Source: Mesorhizobium sp.
Lineage (GTDB): Bacteria > Pseudomonadota > Alphaproteobacteria > Rhizobiales > Rhizobiaceae
DNA length: 64,000 bases
Reading direction: 5' to 3'
NCBI RefSeq assembly: GCF_016793485.1
Contig: NZ_JAEULZ010000001.1
Span: 62,001-126,000, forward strand
A model generated the notes under the pieces. It did not search any database and was not told the origin of the DNA. It was given only the letters and a program-made list of their open reading frames with translations. Shown here piece by piece: positions 62,357 through 64,000 of this stretch. How positions within the stretch are numbered: the first letter of the stretch is position 1; every line of letters starts with the position of its first letter. The position numbers and the translations under genes were made by a program.

Positions 62357-62874
62357 TTCACTCCAAGCCTCCTGCTGATCCGCTGGTGCATGATTTCCGC
62401 GCCGCCATGCGCCAGCTTGCGGCTACGGTCTGCGTGGTCACAGCCGGCAAGGATGACGCAAGACGCGGACTGACCGCGACCGCAGTGTGCTCGCTCTCCA
62501 TCACGCCGCCGTCGATGCTGGTCTGCGTCAACAGGCAGGGCGCGGCGCATCGCGCGATCACGGAAAACGGCTGCTTCTGCGTCAATATCCTCGCTGCCGA
62601 CCAGATGGACGTTGCTCACCGGTTTGCGGGTCAGGCAGGCGATATCGGCGAAGGCAAGTTCGCCATCGGTCACTGGAGCCATCTTACCACAGGCGCACCG
62701 GCGCTGGATGGCGCGCTCGTCAATCTCGACTGCACGCTTTCCTCCGATGTCGAGACCGAGAGCCACAGCATCTTCATCGGTCATGTTCAGCAGGTCAGGT
62801 TCGGCGATACGAAATCGCCGCTGCTGCACTACGACCGCCACTTCTTCTCCCTCGAAAATCAGACAGCACTTTAG
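62353..62874 (+). CDS. HpaC-type flavin reductase
   Basis: A 173-residue flavin reductase-like FMN-binding protein. Seen: VHDFRAAMRQLAATVCVVTA, GLTATAVCSLSITPPSMLVC, FCVNILAADQMDVAHRFAGQ and LLHYDRHFFSL. It would supply FADH2 or FMNH2 to the HpaB-type monooxygenase 4 genes upstream. The N-terminal 163 residues of the 42.1-kb fusion protein belong to the same family. ATG 62353 overlaps the amidase stop (ATGA). Confidence 0.9.
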   Translation: MIHSKPPADPLVHDFRAAMRQLAATVCVVTAGKDDARRGLTATAVCSLSITPPSMLVCVNRQGAAHRAITENGCFCVNILAADQMDVAHRFAGQAGDIGEGKFAIGHWSHLTTGAPALDGALVNLDCTLSSDVETESHSIFIGHVQQVRFGDTKSPLLHYDRHFFSLENQTAL

Positions 62875-62921
62875 CCGCAATTTAGGTCGCCTACGCGGCG
62901 CACGACAGAAGGATCGCAGGC

Positions 62922-63965
62922 ATGGCAATCAGCGACATTCAATTCTTCCAGGGCTGGAAGCAGGTGCTCGGCATGTGCAACCTGAAGCCCGGCGAGCAGG
63001 TCACGATCCTCACCAGCGATGACAGCAACCAGCAGATCGCCAACATCGCGCGGCTCGCTGCGGCCGACATGGGAGCCATCGTCAGCGTGCTGAACCTCGC
63101 GCCGATGAACGGCGAGAAGGCGATCTCGCGCGACAAATCGGGCTACATCGGCAAGACGCCGCTGGAGGGCAACACGGCCGCGCTCGCCTGCCTGAAGGCG
63201 TCCGACATGGTGATCGACACGATCCAGCTTCTGTTCTCCAAGGAGCAGGAGGAAGTGCTGAAGACCGGCGCGCGCATGCTGCTGGCAGTCGAGCCGCCGG
63301 AGGTCATGATGCGCATGATCCCGACGCCGGAGGACAAGGCGCGTGTGCTTGCGGCTGCGAAGAAGATTGGCGCTGCGAAGAAGATGACGGTCAAGTCCGC
63401 CGCCGGCACGGATTTCAGCTGTGATATCGGGCAGTATCCCGTGCTGACGCAGTACGGCCTTGCCGACGAACCCGGCCGCTGGGACCATTGGCCGAGCTGC
63501 TTCGCTGCAACCTGGCCTGACGAGGGCAGCGCCGAGGGAACGATCGTCATCGATGAGGGCGACATCCTGCTGCCGTTCAAGATGTACGCGCGCGATCCGA
63601 TCACCGTGACCATCGAGAAGGGCATTATCCGCGACATCAAGGGCGGCTTCGACGCCGAGTTCATGCGGAAGTTCATGGAAAGCTTCAACGATCCGCGCGC
63701 CTATGCGATGGCGCATGTCGGCTGGGGTCTTCACACGCGCGCGCACTGGACGGTGCTCGGCCTCTACAATCCGGAGGCGCAACTCGGCATGGACGCGCGT
63801 TCCTTTGCCGGCAATTTCCTCTGGTCGTCGGGCCCGAACACCGAGGCCGGCGGCGACCGCGATGTGCCGTGCCATCTCGACATTCCGTTGCGCAACTGCT
63901 CGCTATCACTCGACGGCGAGGCGATGACGATCGACGGACGGGTCGTCAACGAAGACCAGCGCTAG
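62922..63965 (+). CDS. NicX-type 2,5-dihydroxypyridine 5,6-dioxygenase homologue
   Basis: A 347-residue enzyme of the NicX family. His265 (AHVGWGLHTR), His318 and Asp320 (CHLDIPLRNC) fall at the very residue numbers given for the Fe2+ ligands of P. putida NicX, and length is the same, so an extradiol-type opening of a dihydroxypyridine ring is strongly suggested. AGGATCGCAGGC precedes the ATG. It belongs with the HpaB monooxygenase, flavin reductase and amidases, giving a plausible hydroxylate-cleave-hydrolyse sequence. The natural substrate may be a substituted ring; this cannot be read from the sequence. Confidence 0.85.
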   Translation: MAISDIQFFQGWKQVLGMCNLKPGEQVTILTSDDSNQQIANIARLAAADMGAIVSVLNLAPMNGEKAISRDKSGYIGKTPLEGNTAALACLKASDMVIDTIQLLFSKEQEEVLKTGARMLLAVEPPEVMMRMIPTPEDKARVLAAAKKIGAAKKMTVKSAAGTDFSCDIGQYPVLTQYGLADEPGRWDHWPSCFAATWPDEGSAEGTIVIDEGDILLPFKMYARDPITVTIEKGIIRDIKGGFDAEFMRKFMESFNDPRAYAMAHVGWGLHTRAHWTVLGLYNPEAQLGMDARSFAGNFLWSSGPNTEAGGDRDVPCHLDIPLRNCSLSLDGEAMTIDGRVVNEDQR

Positions 63966-63969
63966 AACC

Positions 63970-64000
63970 ATGTCGCACTATGACTTGGCGATCGTCGGCG
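63970..64000 (+). CDS. FAD/NAD(P)-binding oxidoreductase, 3' truncated by window end
   Basis: An ATG four bases after the NicX stop begins MSHYDLAIVG, the usual opening of FAD-dependent monooxygenases and related Rossmann flavoproteins. Only ten codons are visible. In NicX-type operons a salicylate-hydroxylase-like FAD monooxygenase (NicC) is expected here, but the fragment is too short to assign. Confidence 0.5.
   Translation, partial: MSHYDLAIVG

Overview
The window is high-GC DNA with tightly packed, often 1-11 nt overlapping genes and almost no untranslated space. Its gene families point to an alphaproteobacterium of the order Hyphomicrobiales (Rhizobiales), most likely Mesorhizobium or a close relative: ABC sugar operons with SorC/LacI regulators, a BMP-type ABC importer, a FixJ-type response regulator, and an excellent match to the pyridoxamine-pyruvate aminotransferase known from Mesorhizobium loti. 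No rRNA, tRNA, CRISPR, insertion sequence or phage gene was seen. The window is accessory catabolic content in four blocks.

Block 1 (1-19.9 kb) is sugar and polyol catabolism. It opens with the end of a GMC/gluconate-dehydrogenase-type oxidase pair, then L-rhamnose mutarotase and L-rhamnonate dehydratase. Next come a class I bisphosphate-type aldolase and an unusual ROK kinase fused to a P-loop kinase, divergent from a SorC regulator with an apparent CTG start. An RbsB/RbsC/RbsA-like importer follows, then a LacI regulator divergent from a six-gene run (PfkB kinase, GatZ-family epimerase, Gfo/Idh/MocA dehydrogenase, TIM-barrel isomerase, alpha/beta hydrolase, Rpe-like epimerase), then an SDR-GMC-SDR operon. 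The PfkB + GatZ pair matches the published D-tagatose to fructose-6-phosphate route. A near-identical dyad precedes both the LacI/PfkB divergon and the SDR-GMC-SDR operon, suggesting one regulon.

Block 2 (19.9-36.2 kb) is a sulfatase island. Two signal-less (cytosolic) type I sulfatases, a HAD phosphatase, a BASS-type transporter, a formylglycine-generating enzyme, and small membrane/outer-membrane proteins run leftward. A hybrid sensor kinase with an ABC-substrate-binding-like periplasmic domain, two response regulators, a beta-barrel protein, DUF3300, DUF2950 and a multispan membrane protein run rightward. The logic appears to be: sense and import a sulfate ester, then hydrolyse it inside the cell.

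Block 3 (36.2-44.8 kb) is a predicted N-heterocycle/amine catabolic operon. It holds a NicX-type (2,5-dihydroxypyridine dioxygenase family) enzyme, an acyl-CoA-dehydrogenase-like flavoprotein, an SRPBCC::alpha/beta-hydrolase fusion, a TetR regulator, a glutamine-synthetase-like ligase, a flavin reductase fused to a LysR effector domain, and an APC permease. The first gene has its Shine-Dalgarno inside an 8-bp helix.

Block 4 (44.8-64.0 kb) is a second pyridine-ring island. It has a BMP-family importer, a GntR regulator, and a leftward operon with lactonase, SDR, HIBADH-like dehydrogenase, MmgE/PrpD protein and pyridoxamine-pyruvate aminotransferase. That is the lactonase/dehydrogenase/aminotransferase set of the upper vitamin B6 pathway. 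A rightward operon carries a carboxymuconolactone-decarboxylase-like protein, an HpaB-type FADH2 monooxygenase, an NTF2-like protein, two amidases, a flavin reductase, a second NicX homologue, and the first codons of a probable FAD oxidoreductase cut by the window end. Together these suggest a pyridine-ring (possibly vitamin B6) pathway that opens the ring with a NicX-type dioxygenase and amidases rather than by the classical Mesorhizobium route.
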